From NCBI RefSeq assembly GCF_000273375.1, contig NZ_CM001557.1, positions 1,417,970 to 1,481,969 of the forward strand: a stretch of 64,000 nt of DNA. Direction: 5' to 3'. Made by a program: the position numbers and the translations under genes. This DNA is from Bartonella birtlesii IBS 325 (GTDB lineage Bacteria > Pseudomonadota > Alphaproteobacteria > Rhizobiales > Rhizobiaceae). The notes beneath the pieces were generated by a model, which ran no database searches, was not told the origin of the DNA, and saw only the letters and a program-made list of their open reading frames with translations. This document shows, piece by piece, positions 30,196 to 40,049 of the stretch. Position 1 is the first letter of the stretch. Every line of letters begins with the position of its first letter.

Positions 30196-32535
30196 ATGAA
30201 CTTGGATACCACAAAAATGTCTACAGAACGAAATAGTGACTTCAGTTTACAGAAAACTGAACTTGATAGTGCCGCACTTTTTTATCACCAACATCCAAAG
30301 CCTGGAAAATTAGAAATACAAGCGACAATACCTCTTGATAATCAACGTGATTTGGCTCTTGCTTATTCCCCAGGTGTTGCAGCCCCATGTCTTGCAATTC
30401 ACAAAGATCCCAATCTTGCAGCTCAATACACTTCCCGCGCTAATTTAGTAGCCGTTATATCCAATGGAACTGCTGTTCTTGGATTGGGGAATATTGGTCC
30501 CCTCGCCTCCAAACCGGTTATGGAAGGCAAAGCTGTTTTATTTAAAAAGTTTGCCAATATTGATGTTTTTGATATTGAAATCGATGCTCCTAATATTGAA
30601 CAAATGGTCGAGACTGTATCTGCCTTAGAACCTACATTTGGTGGTATTAACCTTGAAGATATAAAAGCTCCTGAATGTTTTGAAATCGAAGAAAAACTTC
30701 GTTCTCGAATGAATATTCCAGTTTTTCATGATGATCAACATGGAACTGCCATTATTGTTTCAGCGGCGGTATTAAATGCTTTAAATCTTTCTGGGAAAAA
30801 AATTGAGAATGCGAAAATAGTTTCTTCAGGCGCGGGTGCTGCAGCTTTAGCTTGTATTAATCTTTTGGTCCGTCTTGGAGCAAAAGTTGAAAATATTTGG
30901 CTTAGCGATTTAGAAGGGGTTGTGTACGAAGGCCGCAAGACACTTATGGATCGTTGGAAAATTAATTACGCGCAAAAAACAAATGCACGAACATTATCCG
31001 AAATTATTGATAATGCAGACATTTTTCTAGGCGTTTCAGCAGGAGGTGTTTTAAAACCTGAATATTTAGAAAAAATGGCTTCCAATCCACTCATTTTAGC
31101 ACTCGCTAACCCAATACCAGAAATTATGCCAGAAGAAGCACGTTCTGTGCGACCAGATGCAATGATTTGTACAGGGCGTTCTGATTATCCCAATCAGGTT
31201 AATAATGTTCTTTGTTTTCCTTATATTTTCCGCGGTGCATTAGATGTGGGAGCTACCGCAATTAATGAAGAAATGAAAATGGCTGCGGTCCATGCGATTG
31301 CGGCTCTAGCTCGCGAAGAGACTTCAGATATTGCAGCACGTGCATACTCAAAAAAAACACCTAGTTTTGGACCAGACTACCTTATTCCCTCCCCCTTCGA
31401 TCCACGCTTAATACTACGTATTGCTCCTGCTGTTGCTAAAGCGGCAATGGAAACTGGTGTAGCGATTCGGCCGATTGAAAATATGGAAGCCTATTATGAT
31501 ACTCTTAATCGATTTGTATTTCGCTCAGGATTAACAATGAAGCCTGTTTTTGCTGCCGCAAAAACAGCAAAACGTAAACGTATCATTTATGCTAATGGTG
31601 AAGATGAACGCGTGCTTAGAGCAGCCCAAATTGTACTTGAAGAACAAACTGCAGTTCCTCTCCTTATTGGCCGCCCACATGTCGTAGAAGCGAGATTAAA
31701 GCGCTTCGGTTTAAGAATTCGCCCCAACATAGATTTTGAACTCACAAATCCGGAAAATGATCCACGTTTTCGTGACTATGTTAATTTATTTCTCCGTTAT
31801 ACAGGAAGACGTGGTGTTTCGCCTGAAGTTGCAAAAACAATTGTCAGAACATCAACAACAGCCATTGCTGCCCTCGCAGTGATGCGTGAAGAAGCGGATG
31901 CAATGATTTGCGGCTTAGAAGGACGTTTTGAACGTCATCTTGAATTAATCGAGCAAGTTATTGGACTTGATTCAAACGTTCATCATTTTTCTGCTGTGAG
32001 TTTGCTCATTTCTCCACGTCGCACTCTTTTTTTAACCGATACTTACGTCAACGAAGATCCTTCTGCAGAAGAAATAGCAGAAATGACAGTATTAGCAGCG
32101 CAAGAGATTGAAGCTTTTGGTATAACGCCAAAAGCAGCATTATTATCTCATTCAAACTTTGGTTCAAAAAATACAGAAAGTGCACGTAAAATGCGCCGTG
32201 CAACAGAAATTCTTGCTCATTTATACCCAGATTTAGAAGCTGATGGAGAAATGCACGGTGACGCTGCACTTTCTACGGTTTTCCGTGATCGTGTTTTTCC
32301 TGATTCACGCCTCAAAGGAGAAGCCAATTTGCTTGTCTTTCCAACGCTTGATGCCGCTAATATAACACTCAATCTCGTAAAAAATCTAACTAACGCACTT
32401 CACGTAGGCCCTATTTTAATCGGAGCCTCACGCCCTGCACATATTCTAACACCCTCAGTAACTTCACGAGGAGTGGTTAATATGACAGCTCTTGCAGTTC
32501 TTGCTGCAAATAGAAAAACTTCTAAAACAAGGTAA
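30196..32535 (+). CDS. maeB: NADP-dependent malic enzyme, MaeB type
   Basis: A 779-residue enzyme that oxidatively decarboxylates malate to pyruvate. It has the two-part plan of large MaeB enzymes: a malic domain and NAD(P)-binding domain (about 20-440; motifs [29 protein letters not shown] and the nucleotide-binding S-G-A-G-A-A-A) and a C-terminal phosphotransacetylase-like domain (about 455-779), which is regulatory in this family. The frame is intact. In intracellular and vascular bacteria such as Bartonella, which live largely on amino acids and succinate-like carbon, it feeds pyruvate from TCA intermediates (inference). The in-frame ATG at 30226 (MSTERN) is an alternative start. Confidence 0.95.
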   Translation: MNLDTTKMSTERNSDFSLQKTELDSAALFYHQHPKPGKLEIQATIPLDNQRDLALAYSPGVAAPCLAIHKDPNLAAQYTSRANLVAVISNGTAVLGLGNIGPLASKPVMEGKAVLFKKFANIDVFDIEIDAPNIEQMVETVSALEPTFGGINLEDIKAPECFEIEEKLRSRMNIPVFHDDQHGTAIIVSAAVLNALNLSGKKIENAKIVSSGAGAAALACINLLVRLGAKVENIWLSDLEGVVYEGRKTLMDRWKINYAQKTNARTLSEIIDNADIFLGVSAGGVLKPEYLEKMASNPLILALANPIPEIMPEEARSVRPDAMICTGRSDYPNQVNNVLCFPYIFRGALDVGATAINEEMKMAAVHAIAALAREETSDIAARAYSKKTPSFGPDYLIPSPFDPRLILRIAPAVAKAAMETGVAIRPIENMEAYYDTLNRFVFRSGLTMKPVFAAAKTAKRKRIIYANGEDERVLRAAQIVLEEQTAVPLLIGRPHVVEARLKRFGLRIRPNIDFELTNPENDPRFRDYVNLFLRYTGRRGVSPEVAKTIVRTSTTAIAALAVMREEADAMICGLEGRFERHLELIEQVIGLDSNVHHFSAVSLLISPRRTLFLTDTYVNEDPSAEEIAEMTVLAAQEIEAFGITPKAALLSHSNFGSKNTESARKMRRATEILAHLYPDLEADGEMHGDAALSTVFRDRVFPDSRLKGEANLLVFPTLDAANITLNLVKNLTNALHVGPILIGASRPAHILTPSVTSRGVVNMTALAVLAANRKTSKTR

Positions 32536-32561
32536 ATAAAAATCAGTCACTTTATAATAAA

Positions 32562-32589
32562 ATTTCAAAGTTTTTCAAAACCTTGAAAT
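32562..32589. repeat. Hairpin-forming inverted repeat downstream of maeB
   Basis: ATTTCAAAGTTTT and AAAACCTTGAAAT pair over 13 positions with one mismatch and a two-base centre. No T run follows, so it is not a classical terminator; it could end or stabilise the maeB message or be read from either strand. Confidence 0.5.
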
Positions 32590-32735
32590 ATAGTATCTTA
32601 TACACTGCATGCATGTTTGCTATATGATAAAGACAGCTTATTCTAGATTAAGTCTTTTTTTTAAGAGGAAAAAAGGCTAGAAGGAATGCGTTAAGTGTAT
32701 TTTGAATTTATTAACTCTATATAAGGAATCGTACA

Positions 32736-33020
32736 TTGTCCTCTACGTTTGATAAAGTTGCTGATATTATCGCAGAAATCAGTGAAATTGATCGCAGCAT
32801 AATCACACCTGAAAGCCATACAATTGATGATTTAGGAATTGATAGCCTTGATTTTCTGGATATTGTTTTTGCTATTGATAAAGCCTTTGGAATTAAAATC
32901 CCGCTAGAACAATGGACGCAGGAAGTCAATGAAGGTACTGTTGCAACAGAAGAATACTTTGTTCTTAAAAATCTTTGTGCAAAAATTGATGAACTTGTTG
33001 CCTTAAAACAGACGGGGTAA
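32736..33020 (+). CDS. acpXL: Acyl carrier protein for very-long-chain fatty acids of lipid A
   Basis: A 94-residue ACP with the phosphopantetheine site D-S-L-D-F (Ser37, in GIDSLDFLD). It is longer than housekeeping AcpP (about 78) and matches AcpXL, which carries the C26-C28 hydroxylated chain that Rhizobiales attach to lipid A. The start is TTG at 32736 behind AAGGAA. It opens the cluster acpXL-fabF2XL-fabF1XL-adhXL-lpxXL. Only 10 bp separate it from the next gene, so the fabZXL dehydratase gene found at this place in rhizobia is absent. Confidence 0.92.
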   Translation: MSSTFDKVADIIAEISEIDRSIITPESHTIDDLGIDSLDFLDIVFAIDKAFGIKIPLEQWTQEVNEGTVATEEYFVLKNLCAKIDELVALKQTG

Positions 33021-33030
33021 TTCTTTCACC

Positions 33031-34206
33031 ATGCATCATCAAGCTGTATTTATCACTGGTATAGGACTTATAACCTCTCTTGGTGAAGGTATTGATCATC
33101 ACTGGAATCTTTTGAATAATCCATCACGCGCACCAAACCTTGATTGTACAACTTTTTCCCCCTACACCATTCATAAATTGCCTGAAATTGATTGGAATTT
33201 ACAGATTCCCAAAAAAAGTGATCAACGACAAATGGGCACATGGCAACGCCTTGGTACATATGCAGCAGGTCTTGCTCTTGATGATGCAGGCATGAAAGAT
33301 AATAAGCAATTTACTTCAACAATGGATATGATCGTTGCAGCAAGTGGTGGAGAACGTGATATTGTCGTTGATACACAGATTCTTTCACAAGCACGCTCAA
33401 CAGCTGATCGTGCCTCCATGTTAAATTCAATCCTTTCAACTGAATTGCGTCCAACTTTGTTTTTGGCACAACTCTCAAATCTTTTAGCTGGAAATATTTC
33501 AATTGTTCATAAAGTAACAGGATCTTCTCGCACATTTATGGGAGAAGAAGGTAGTGGGCTTTCTGCAATTCAAATCGCTGTAGCGCGTATTCGCTCAGGA
33601 CAAAGCACCCATGCGCTGGTAGGAAGCTCTTATAATGCGCAAAGCTATGATATGTTATTAGCATATGAACTTGGAGGACTCTTAAGCCGAAGTGGATGGT
33701 CACCGGTATGGGATCGTGAAAATTATCCTGGTGGCGGTGTCATAACAGGCTCTGGTGGTATCTTTCTGATTCTTGAAAGTGAAGAACATGCAAAAAAACG
33801 TAATGCACATGCTTATGCTGAAATTAGCCAAATCATAACGGACCAAATAGATAGAACAAAAATCTCGCTTGAAGAATCGATTTTATCAATGTTAAAAACA
33901 ATAAAAGCTGAATCTTCTTTAGTTATTTCAGCAGCATCGGGATTCCGTGAAGCAACCAAAGCAGAACAAAATGCTTTTGAAGTCTCTAGCATATTTTACC
34001 GTGGTATTACAACGCTATTTGGTTATATGCGGGAAGGGCAATTTCTTTTAGCGCTTGCACTTGCTGCACTCGCTGTTGATAAAAAACACAGTTTTCCAAT
34101 ATTAAGTACACATGAAAAGCCTTTTTCTAAAGAAATACGTGAAGCGTTTGCTACAGCCATTGGCATTAAAAGAGCCGAAGGTATAGTCCGTTTAACGGCT
34201 GCTTGA
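33031..34206 (+). CDS. Ketosynthase-like protein FabF2XL, without catalytic triad
   Basis: A 391-residue thiolase-fold protein related to beta-ketoacyl-ACP synthases, second in the AcpXL cluster. Aligned by eye with its neighbour at 34221-35495, the nucleophile Cys is replaced by Glu173 (MGEEGSG in place of TACASGA), the H-G-T-S-T motif is missing (ASGFREATKAEQ stands there) and the G-H-T motif reads G-Y-M. All three catalytic residues are thus absent, as in the chain-length-factor subunits of type II polyketide ketosynthases, where Cys is also lost. It probably pairs with the active FabF1XL and helps set the very long chain length (inference). Its stop lies next to the ribosome-binding site of fabF1XL. 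Confidence 0.85.
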   Translation: MHHQAVFITGIGLITSLGEGIDHHWNLLNNPSRAPNLDCTTFSPYTIHKLPEIDWNLQIPKKSDQRQMGTWQRLGTYAAGLALDDAGMKDNKQFTSTMDMIVAASGGERDIVVDTQILSQARSTADRASMLNSILSTELRPTLFLAQLSNLLAGNISIVHKVTGSSRTFMGEEGSGLSAIQIAVARIRSGQSTHALVGSSYNAQSYDMLLAYELGGLLSRSGWSPVWDRENYPGGGVITGSGGIFLILESEEHAKKRNAHAYAEISQIITDQIDRTKISLEESILSMLKTIKAESSLVISAASGFREATKAEQNAFEVSSIFYRGITTLFGYMREGQFLLALALAALAVDKKHSFPILSTHEKPFSKEIREAFATAIGIKRAEGIVRLTAA

Positions 34207-34220
34207 GGAGAATTTCTATA

Positions 34221-35495
34221 GTGAAATATAATGATCATTCTGAGCGTCCACTTGTTGCAATAACCGGGGCAGGGATTGTAACATCATTGGGACAAGGCAA
34301 ACAGGAAAATTGGGAAAAATTAATAAGTGGTGTTAGTGGTATCCATAAAATAACACGTTTTCCTATTGAGGGATTAAATACATCTATCGCTGGAACAGTT
34401 GATTTTCTTAAAGAAAGTACGCTTGGTGCTTCAGCTCTCTCTGAAAAACTTGCGAATCTTGCAGCGGAAGAAGCTCTAAAACAGGCTGCATTTGATAAAA
34501 CAAGTTTTAATGGACCGCTCTTTTTAGCTGCTCCCCCAGTTGAGCTTGAATGGGCAGCACGCTTTGCCCTTGCTCAAGAGGGAGTATGCAAAAATGATCC
34601 TTCTTATGCAAATCTTCTTGAAGTCTGCAGCCATACTCCCCACGAGGAGCTCTTTGAAACCACACAATTTGCTGCAATTGCAGAAAAACTTCAAAAAAAA
34701 TTTGGTACAAAAGGACTTCCTATCACACTTTCTACTGCTTGTGCATCTGGTGCAACAGCAATTCAACTCGCTGTTGAAGCCATTCGGCGAAAAGAGACTA
34801 ATCGTGCGCTCACAATTGCTACGGATGGCTCAGTTTCAGCAGAATCCCTTATCCGCTTTTCATTATTATCGGCTCTTTCAACCCAGAATGATCCTGCAGA
34901 AAAAGCTGCAAAGCCCTTTAGCCGCGACCGTGATGGTTTTGTTATGGCAGAAGGATCAGGCGCTCTTGTTCTTGAATCTCTCAAAAGTGCATTAGAGCGT
35001 AATGCAACAATTTTAGGAATTTTAGCTGGCTGTGGAGAAACAGCAGATGATTTTCACCGTACGCGTTCAAAACCCGATGCATCTCCAGCAATTGAGGCTG
35101 TCCGCAAAGCTTTAGAGGATGCAAAAATAACCATCAATGAAATTGACTATATTAATGCACACGGAACCTCAACACCCGAAAATGAAAAGATGGAGTATCT
35201 TGCATTATCAACAGTCTTTGGTGATATTTTAAAACATATTCCTGTTTCCTCAAATAAATCAATGATTGGACACACATTGACTGCTGCTGGCGCCATAGAA
35301 GCTGTTTTTTCACTTTTAACGATTCAATCAGGTATACTTCCCCCTACAATCAATTATGATGATCCTGATCCTGCTATCCCCTTAGACGTTGTTCCAAATC
35401 ATAGCCGTAAAGCCTGTGTCAATGCGATTTTGTCAAATTCATTTGGATTTGGCGGTCAAAATACCAGTCTTGTTATTACAGCCTATAAAGGATAA
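34221..35495 (+). CDS. Beta-ketoacyl-ACP synthase FabF1XL
   Basis: A 424-residue condensing enzyme with a complete Cys-His-His triad: Cys174 in STACASGA, His314 in NAHGTST and His351 in MIGHT. It elongates acyl-AcpXL toward the very long chain of lipid A. The frame is open to TTG 34203, overlapping the previous stop, but GTG 34221 is chosen since GAGGAG stands 10 bases before it. The C-terminal NSFGFGGQN motif of FabF is present. Third gene of the AcpXL cluster. Confidence 0.92.
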   Translation: MKYNDHSERPLVAITGAGIVTSLGQGKQENWEKLISGVSGIHKITRFPIEGLNTSIAGTVDFLKESTLGASALSEKLANLAAEEALKQAAFDKTSFNGPLFLAAPPVELEWAARFALAQEGVCKNDPSYANLLEVCSHTPHEELFETTQFAAIAEKLQKKFGTKGLPITLSTACASGATAIQLAVEAIRRKETNRALTIATDGSVSAESLIRFSLLSALSTQNDPAEKAAKPFSRDRDGFVMAEGSGALVLESLKSALERNATILGILAGCGETADDFHRTRSKPDASPAIEAVRKALEDAKITINEIDYINAHGTSTPENEKMEYLALSTVFGDILKHIPVSSNKSMIGHTLTAAGAIEAVFSLLTIQSGILPPTINYDDPDPAIPLDVVPNHSRKACVNAILSNSFGFGGQNTSLVITAYKG

Positions 35496-35562
35496 TCTTT
35501 TCCATACGGATCAAAATTAATCATACTAAAGCTATAGCTATTATAATTGAAGAAAGTTAATA

Positions 35563-36591
35563 ATGCGTGCGCTACAACTGCTAAATGAACGCCAGCTTGA
35601 AATTACCAATATTGCACCACCGCCTCCTCCACTCCCCGATGAAGTAACAGTGCGTATAAAAGCCGTTGCTCTCAATCATATTGATGTATGGGGCTGGCGT
35701 GGTATGGCTTTCGCAAAAAGAAAAATGCCACTTATCATTGGTGCAGAAGCTTCCGGTGAAATTGTACAATTAGGCAACCATGTTAAAAATTTACACCTTG
35801 GACAAATCGTTTCGATCTATGGTGCACAAACCTGCGGAATATGCCAAGCTTGTCGTGAAGGACGTGATAATCTTTGCAGTCACGTAAAAGGTGTCTACGG
35901 TTTTCATCTTGACGGCTTTGCCTGTGAACTTGTCACTTTACCAGCACGTCTGTTAGTTCCAGCTCCTCAAAAATGTGATGAATTTCAAGCAGCTGTTGCT
36001 CCAATTACTTTTGGTACTGTAGAACATATGCTTTTCGATAATGCAAAACTACAATCAAGAGAAACAGTTCTGATACAGGCAGGCGGTTCTGGTATCGGCT
36101 CTGCAGCTATTCAACTCGCAAAACATATGGAATGTACAGTTATTACAACGGTAGGTTCAGATGAAAAAATAGCAAAAGCGCAATCTCTTGGAGCAGATCA
36201 TGTTATTAATTACCGTAAAGATCGTTTTGAAGGCGTTGTTCGAAAATTAACTCAAAAAAAAGGTGTTGACGTTGTTTTTGAGCATGTAGGAGCAGATACA
36301 TGGAGCGGTTCTTTGTTGTGCATGAAACGAGGAGCGCGCTTAGTAACTTGTGGTTCTACTTCTGGAGTTACAGCACCACTGAATCTCATGCAGTTATTTC
36401 AACAACAACTTAAAATATTTGGTTCATTTGGCTGCCGTATAGAAAATATGCAAAACGCCATGCAAAAAATGGCACAAGGGATTGTACACCCTGTCATTGA
36501 TACAATTGTTGGATTTAACGAAATAGATACGGCTTTAAAACGAATGGAAAGCCGAGATATTTTTGGTAAAATCATTCTTAAAATTGATTAA
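35563..36591 (+). CDS. Zinc-binding dehydrogenase of the AcpXL cluster
   Basis: A 342-residue medium-chain alcohol dehydrogenase/quinone oxidoreductase-type protein. The GroES-like part holds the structural zinc loop with Cys residues in CGICQACREGRDNLC (about 92-106), and the Rossmann domain starts with AGGSGIGSAAIQLAK (about 172-186). It sits where rhizobia have the adh gene of the very-long-chain fatty acid cluster, and may reduce an enoyl or keto intermediate on AcpXL (inference; its substrate is not proved). It ends 6 bp before lpxXL. Confidence 0.85.
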   Translation: MRALQLLNERQLEITNIAPPPPPLPDEVTVRIKAVALNHIDVWGWRGMAFAKRKMPLIIGAEASGEIVQLGNHVKNLHLGQIVSIYGAQTCGICQACREGRDNLCSHVKGVYGFHLDGFACELVTLPARLLVPAPQKCDEFQAAVAPITFGTVEHMLFDNAKLQSRETVLIQAGGSGIGSAAIQLAKHMECTVITTVGSDEKIAKAQSLGADHVINYRKDRFEGVVRKLTQKKGVDVVFEHVGADTWSGSLLCMKRGARLVTCGSTSGVTAPLNLMQLFQQQLKIFGSFGCRIENMQNAMQKMAQGIVHPVIDTIVGFNEIDTALKRMESRDIFGKIILKID

Positions 36592-36597
36592 ATTACT

Positions 36598-37527
36598 ATG
36601 AAGATCTATATCAAAAATACTGTATACCGTATTAAAATTATAACAAAGAAATTATTTTATTTTTTGTGGGGACATTTGCTTATTGGCTCCTTAATTATTT
36701 TAAAACATCTTCCTACCAACATCGGCTTTTCTTTGTTTTCTTGGTTAGCGAAAACACTCGGCCCTCTTACACACCGCCACAAGATCGCACTCACAAACCT
36801 TAAAGCTGCATATCCAGAGAAAACAGAAGAAGAGCTCCGCCAAATTGCAATAGAAATGTGGCAAAATATAGGACGATTTCTAGCCGAATATATTTTTCTT
36901 GATAAAATTTTTGATTTTGATCCTCATGCGGAGAAGCCAGGTCTTATTGAAGTTAAAGGTGCTGAAATATTTAAGCGATTAAAAAATGAAAAAAAACCGC
37001 ATATTTTTTTTACAGCGCATACCGGAAATTTCGAACTCCTTCCTATATGCGCGCAAAGTTTTGGCCTAAATGTTACAGTACTTTTTAGACCCCCTAACAA
37101 TCCTTATATTGCAAAGCGAGTCCTTAAAGCTCGGCAAACTTCCATGGGACATCTCGTTCCATCTAAAGCCGGTGCTGCTTGGGCATTAGCCGCCAAGTTA
37201 GCAGAAGGTGAAAATGTTGGTATGCTTGTCGACCAGAAATTTCGCCGTGGTGTTTTAGGAATATTTTTTAATAGACCTCTTAAAACAAATCCTTTAATTA
37301 TAAAACTTGCACGACAATATAATTGTGATATTTATCCAGCACGTTGTATCCGTCTCTCTGGAGGACGTCATCGCTTAGAGTTATATGAGCGTGTGAAGCT
37401 TCCGCTTAACGAAAAAAACGAAATCGATATAATCGCTTCTACACAAAAATTAAATGATATTGTCGAAAGTTGGGTACGTGAACATCCGGAACAATGGGCG
37501 TGGTTACACAGACGTTGGGATAACTAA
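36598..37527 (+). CDS. lpxXL: Lipid A very-long-chain acyltransferase
   Basis: A 309-residue member of the LpxL/LpxM (HtrB/MsbB) late acyltransferase family. It has an N-terminal transmembrane segment (about 20-42), the catalytic motif H-T-G-N-F-E (His141 to Glu146) and the later V-D-Q-K-F-R-R-G and F-x-N-R-P-L motifs. By position next to acpXL it is LpxXL, which transfers the long hydroxy fatty acid from AcpXL to a lipid A precursor. The resulting lipid A of Bartonella is a weak TLR4 agonist in the genus, consistent with long persistence in blood (family knowledge). Confidence 0.92.
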   Translation: MKIYIKNTVYRIKIITKKLFYFLWGHLLIGSLIILKHLPTNIGFSLFSWLAKTLGPLTHRHKIALTNLKAAYPEKTEEELRQIAIEMWQNIGRFLAEYIFLDKIFDFDPHAEKPGLIEVKGAEIFKRLKNEKKPHIFFTAHTGNFELLPICAQSFGLNVTVLFRPPNNPYIAKRVLKARQTSMGHLVPSKAGAAWALAAKLAEGENVGMLVDQKFRRGVLGIFFNRPLKTNPLIIKLARQYNCDIYPARCIRLSGGRHRLELYERVKLPLNEKNEIDIIASTQKLNDIVESWVREHPEQWAWLHRRWDN

Positions 37528-37557
37528 TATATCATAGCATTTATAGGAGAAATATAA

Positions 37558-38378
37558 GTGTTAGCGTCAAAAGATATCAATGATCTTATCACAATTGTTG
37601 CAGCATTACGAAACCGTGATAGCGGATGTATCTGGAATCTCAAACAAACATTTGAGTCTCTTATACCCTATTTGCTCGAAGAAGTTTACGAAGTTATTGA
37701 TGCCATTGAACGAGAAAATCGAACTGATCTTTGCGAAGAACTTGGTGATCTTCTTTTACAGGTCATCTATCATACTACAATTGCACAAGAACAAGGTTAC
37801 TTTACATTCGAAGACGTTATTTATGCAATCACTGCAAAAATGATTCGTCGCCATCCTCATATTTTTGGAAATGCCGAACAAAAGAAACGCGGATTTAGAG
37901 TGGAAGGATGGGAGCATATCAAAAAAAAAGAACGTGTTAAACAGAAAAAAATCTGCAAAGAAATAAGCGTATCAGACGATTCTAGGACAAGCATTCTTAC
38001 AAAAGTAAAAAAATCCAGCCCGCAGATCAAGAGGCTCTCGCTTTACAAAAAGCAGCAGCTAAAGTGGGATTTGATTGGCATGAGAATCATAAAATTTTTG
38101 CAAAAATCGAAGAAGAACTTAATGAGCTTAAAGAAGCAATTAAAGAGCATAAAACAACTGAGATAGAAGCAGAATTTGGAGACCTTTACTTTGTTCTACT
38201 TAATCTTGCACACCACTTAAATATCGATTCACAAAAGGCACTTAGAAAAACAAACAAAAAATTCCGAAATCGTTTTTCCTATATTGAAGAAACCCTATCC
38301 ATTCAATCTAAAACACCAACTGATGCATCTTTAAGCGAAATGGAAACTCTTTGGAATGAAGCTAAAAACAGAAAATAA
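37558..38378 (+). pseudogene. mazG: Nucleoside triphosphate pyrophosphohydrolase MazG, one-base frameshift
   Basis: Two overlapping frames together make one MazG. The first (GTG 37558, behind AGGAGA) has the first NTP-PPase domain with LLEEVYEV and EELGDLLLQ; it leaves the family pattern after KVKK. The second frame continues with LALQKAAAKVGFDW and the second domain (KIEEELNELKEAI, EAEFGDLYF) to 38378. One missing base in the A7 run at 38007-38013 explains the change: with A8 the whole reads as a 273-residue protein, a normal length. A -1 slip on A-AAA-AAA would also restore the frame. It may be a real lesion, an expressed frameshift, or a sequencing error. Last gene of the AcpXL cluster, 30 bp after lpxXL. 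Confidence 0.85.
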
Positions 38379-38447
38379 AAACAACAGGCTTTATCAACCT
38401 AAACAATCAATAGATCTTTCGAATCACTTAATAAAATTTCACGAAGC

Positions 38448-38825
38448 TCAATTGACTTTATATGTTTCATTCAACTGATTTTGCAAAGCAGAACGAAGCT
38501 CTACCGACTCTCCACACCCACATGCTGAAACTTGGTTAGGATTTTTAAAGACAAAACCGGAACGAAGTGTTGTTACCTCATAATCTATCTGCGTTCCTAA
38601 CAAAAATAACACTGCATCATGTGCTATAAAAACACGAGCACCGTTCACTTCAACAACATCTGCATCCATCCCCTCTTCTTTTACAAGGGTAATACTATAT
38701 TCCATTCCTGCACAGCCACCTTTCTTGATACCAATAAGAATACCATAGGCATCTTTTGCTTGCATAATCGCTTTAACACGATTTACTGCGGCTTCCGTCA
38801 AACTCATTATCGAAAAACGGCTCAT
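38448..38825 (-). CDS. A-type iron-sulfur carrier (IscA/SufA/ErpA family)
   Basis: A 125-residue HesB/IscA-family protein with the three invariant Cys: Cys38 in KKGGCAGM and Cys102, Cys104 in SACGCGES. Such proteins hold an Fe-S cluster or iron and pass it to apo-proteins. In Rhizobiales this gene is usually the last of the suf cluster (sufA), but no suf genes are beside it here, so SufA or ErpA cannot be decided. It is convergent with mazG. The start may be Met1 or Met7. Confidence 0.88.
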   Translation of the reverse strand: MSRFSIMSLTEAAVNRVKAIMQAKDAYGILIGIKKGGCAGMEYSITLVKEEGMDADVVEVNGARVFIAHDAVLFLLGTQIDYEVTTLRSGFVFKNPNQVSACGCGESVELRSALQNQLNETYKVN

Positions 38826-39351
38826 TATTAACTCTTTTTTGCAAAATAAAGACTTTAAAATTGCTTCATCACTGATATTTTATTTATTCGGTATATCAGA
38901 AATAAAGTAACAAGACATAATGAAACATTTTGATCATTTTCCATGGCAATAAAAGATTCATATACAACAATTTATAATTATCGATTGTGTAATTTAAGAT
39001 TTCTATTTTACTGTACACACGTAACCTATACAAAATACTTTTTCTACAGAAATAAAAAATGAAAAATTTTCCTCAATATCATTAATCTATCATTATACTT
39101 ATAAATCTGAAAAGCTTCGTATTATATCTTCATGGTACACGTAAAATAATTGATTGAATACGCAAATGTATAGAGAAATCTAAAAGCAAAATAGCTTAAT
39201 TATTTATCTTAATCAGGAAAAAATATTGCAATACAAAATTTCATTTTGTGAATGCAATCCTTCTTTAAAAGTACCAGAGCATTTTAGATTTTATTCTGTT
39301 TATTTTTTTCTTGCCTTTAAAGAAACTGTCGTTTAGTCGTTTTACACAGTT
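38826..39351. other. 0.53 kb spacer before tRNA-Pro(GGG)
   Basis: AT-rich with no credible gene on either strand. It should carry promoters for the divergent Fe-S carrier gene and the tRNA, but no site is clear enough to list. Confidence 0.4.
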
Positions 39352-39428
39352 CGGAGCGTAGCGCAGCCTGGTAGCGCACTTGACTGGGGGTCAAGGGGGC
39401 GTGGGTTCGAATCCCGCCGCTCCGACCA
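39352..39428 (+). tRNA. tRNA-Pro(GGG)
   Basis: A 77-base cloverleaf. Acceptor CGGAGCG pairs with CGCTCCG and ends A-CCA, which is encoded. The anticodon stem CTTGA/TCAAG encloses the loop CTGGGGG, giving anticodon GGG. The TTCGAATC T-loop is regular. A second proline tRNA (TGG) lies at 44226-44302 with the same acceptor sequence. Confidence 0.95.
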
Positions 39429-39593
39429 ATTTTTCTAGAAAACATAAGGCAGATATAAAATGCACCTGCCCTCTTTAATTAAATTACGATTCCATGATGT
39501 AGAGAGGCTTTTTTAACACTCATCAATAAAAGGATATAAAAAGTTGATAATTATTCAGCGTTCTCAGCTTTTAAAATTGCTTTATGCCTTTTA

Positions 39594-40049
39594 TCAATTG
39601 TTATCATTTTTCATCGTAGATGGTGACGCCTGCACAGTTATTTTTTTAGGTTTTAGTTCAGCAGGCATTTCTCTTTTAAGCTGAATATGAAGAAGACCAT
39701 CCCCAAGTTCTGCTCCAATAACCATAACATGATCAGCTAAATGAAAACGTCGCTCAAAAGCGCGCGAAGCTATACCCCTATACAGAAATTCCCGTTCTTC
39801 ATCATCATTTTCAGATTTTCTCTCACCCTTAATGATCAATTGATTACAATGCGTTTCAATATCGATTTCATCTTGAGAAAAACCAGCAACAGCCATAGAA
39901 ATCCTATAAGAATCTTCAGTTAAACGCTCAATATTATAGGGCGGATAAGAAGAAACATCATCAGGCTGAGTTCTAGAATCAAACCAATTAAAAAGGTGAT
40001 CAAAACCTACTGTGGAACGATAAAATGGTGAAAAATCTACTTGACGCAT
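39594..40049 (-). CDS. Hsp20-family small heat-shock protein
   Basis: A 151-residue alpha-crystallin-domain chaperone (IbpA class) that binds unfolding proteins without ATP. The N-terminus has MRQVDFSPFYRSTVGFDHLF, typical of class A rhizobial Hsp20s. The crystallin domain covers about 38-130 (YRISMAVAGFSQDEI, then ERKFHL-like RAFERRFHLAD, and the late G-x-L motif GDGLLHIQL), with a C-terminal I-x-V pattern (KITV). Its 5' leader contains a ROSE-like RNA thermometer (40050-40145). Confidence 0.93.
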   Translation of the reverse strand: MRQVDFSPFYRSTVGFDHLFNWFDSRTQPDDVSSYPPYNIERLTEDSYRISMAVAGFSQDEIDIETHCNQLIIKGERKSENDDEEREFLYRGIASRAFERRFHLADHVMVIGAELGDGLLHIQLKREMPAELKPKKITVQASPSTMKNDNN

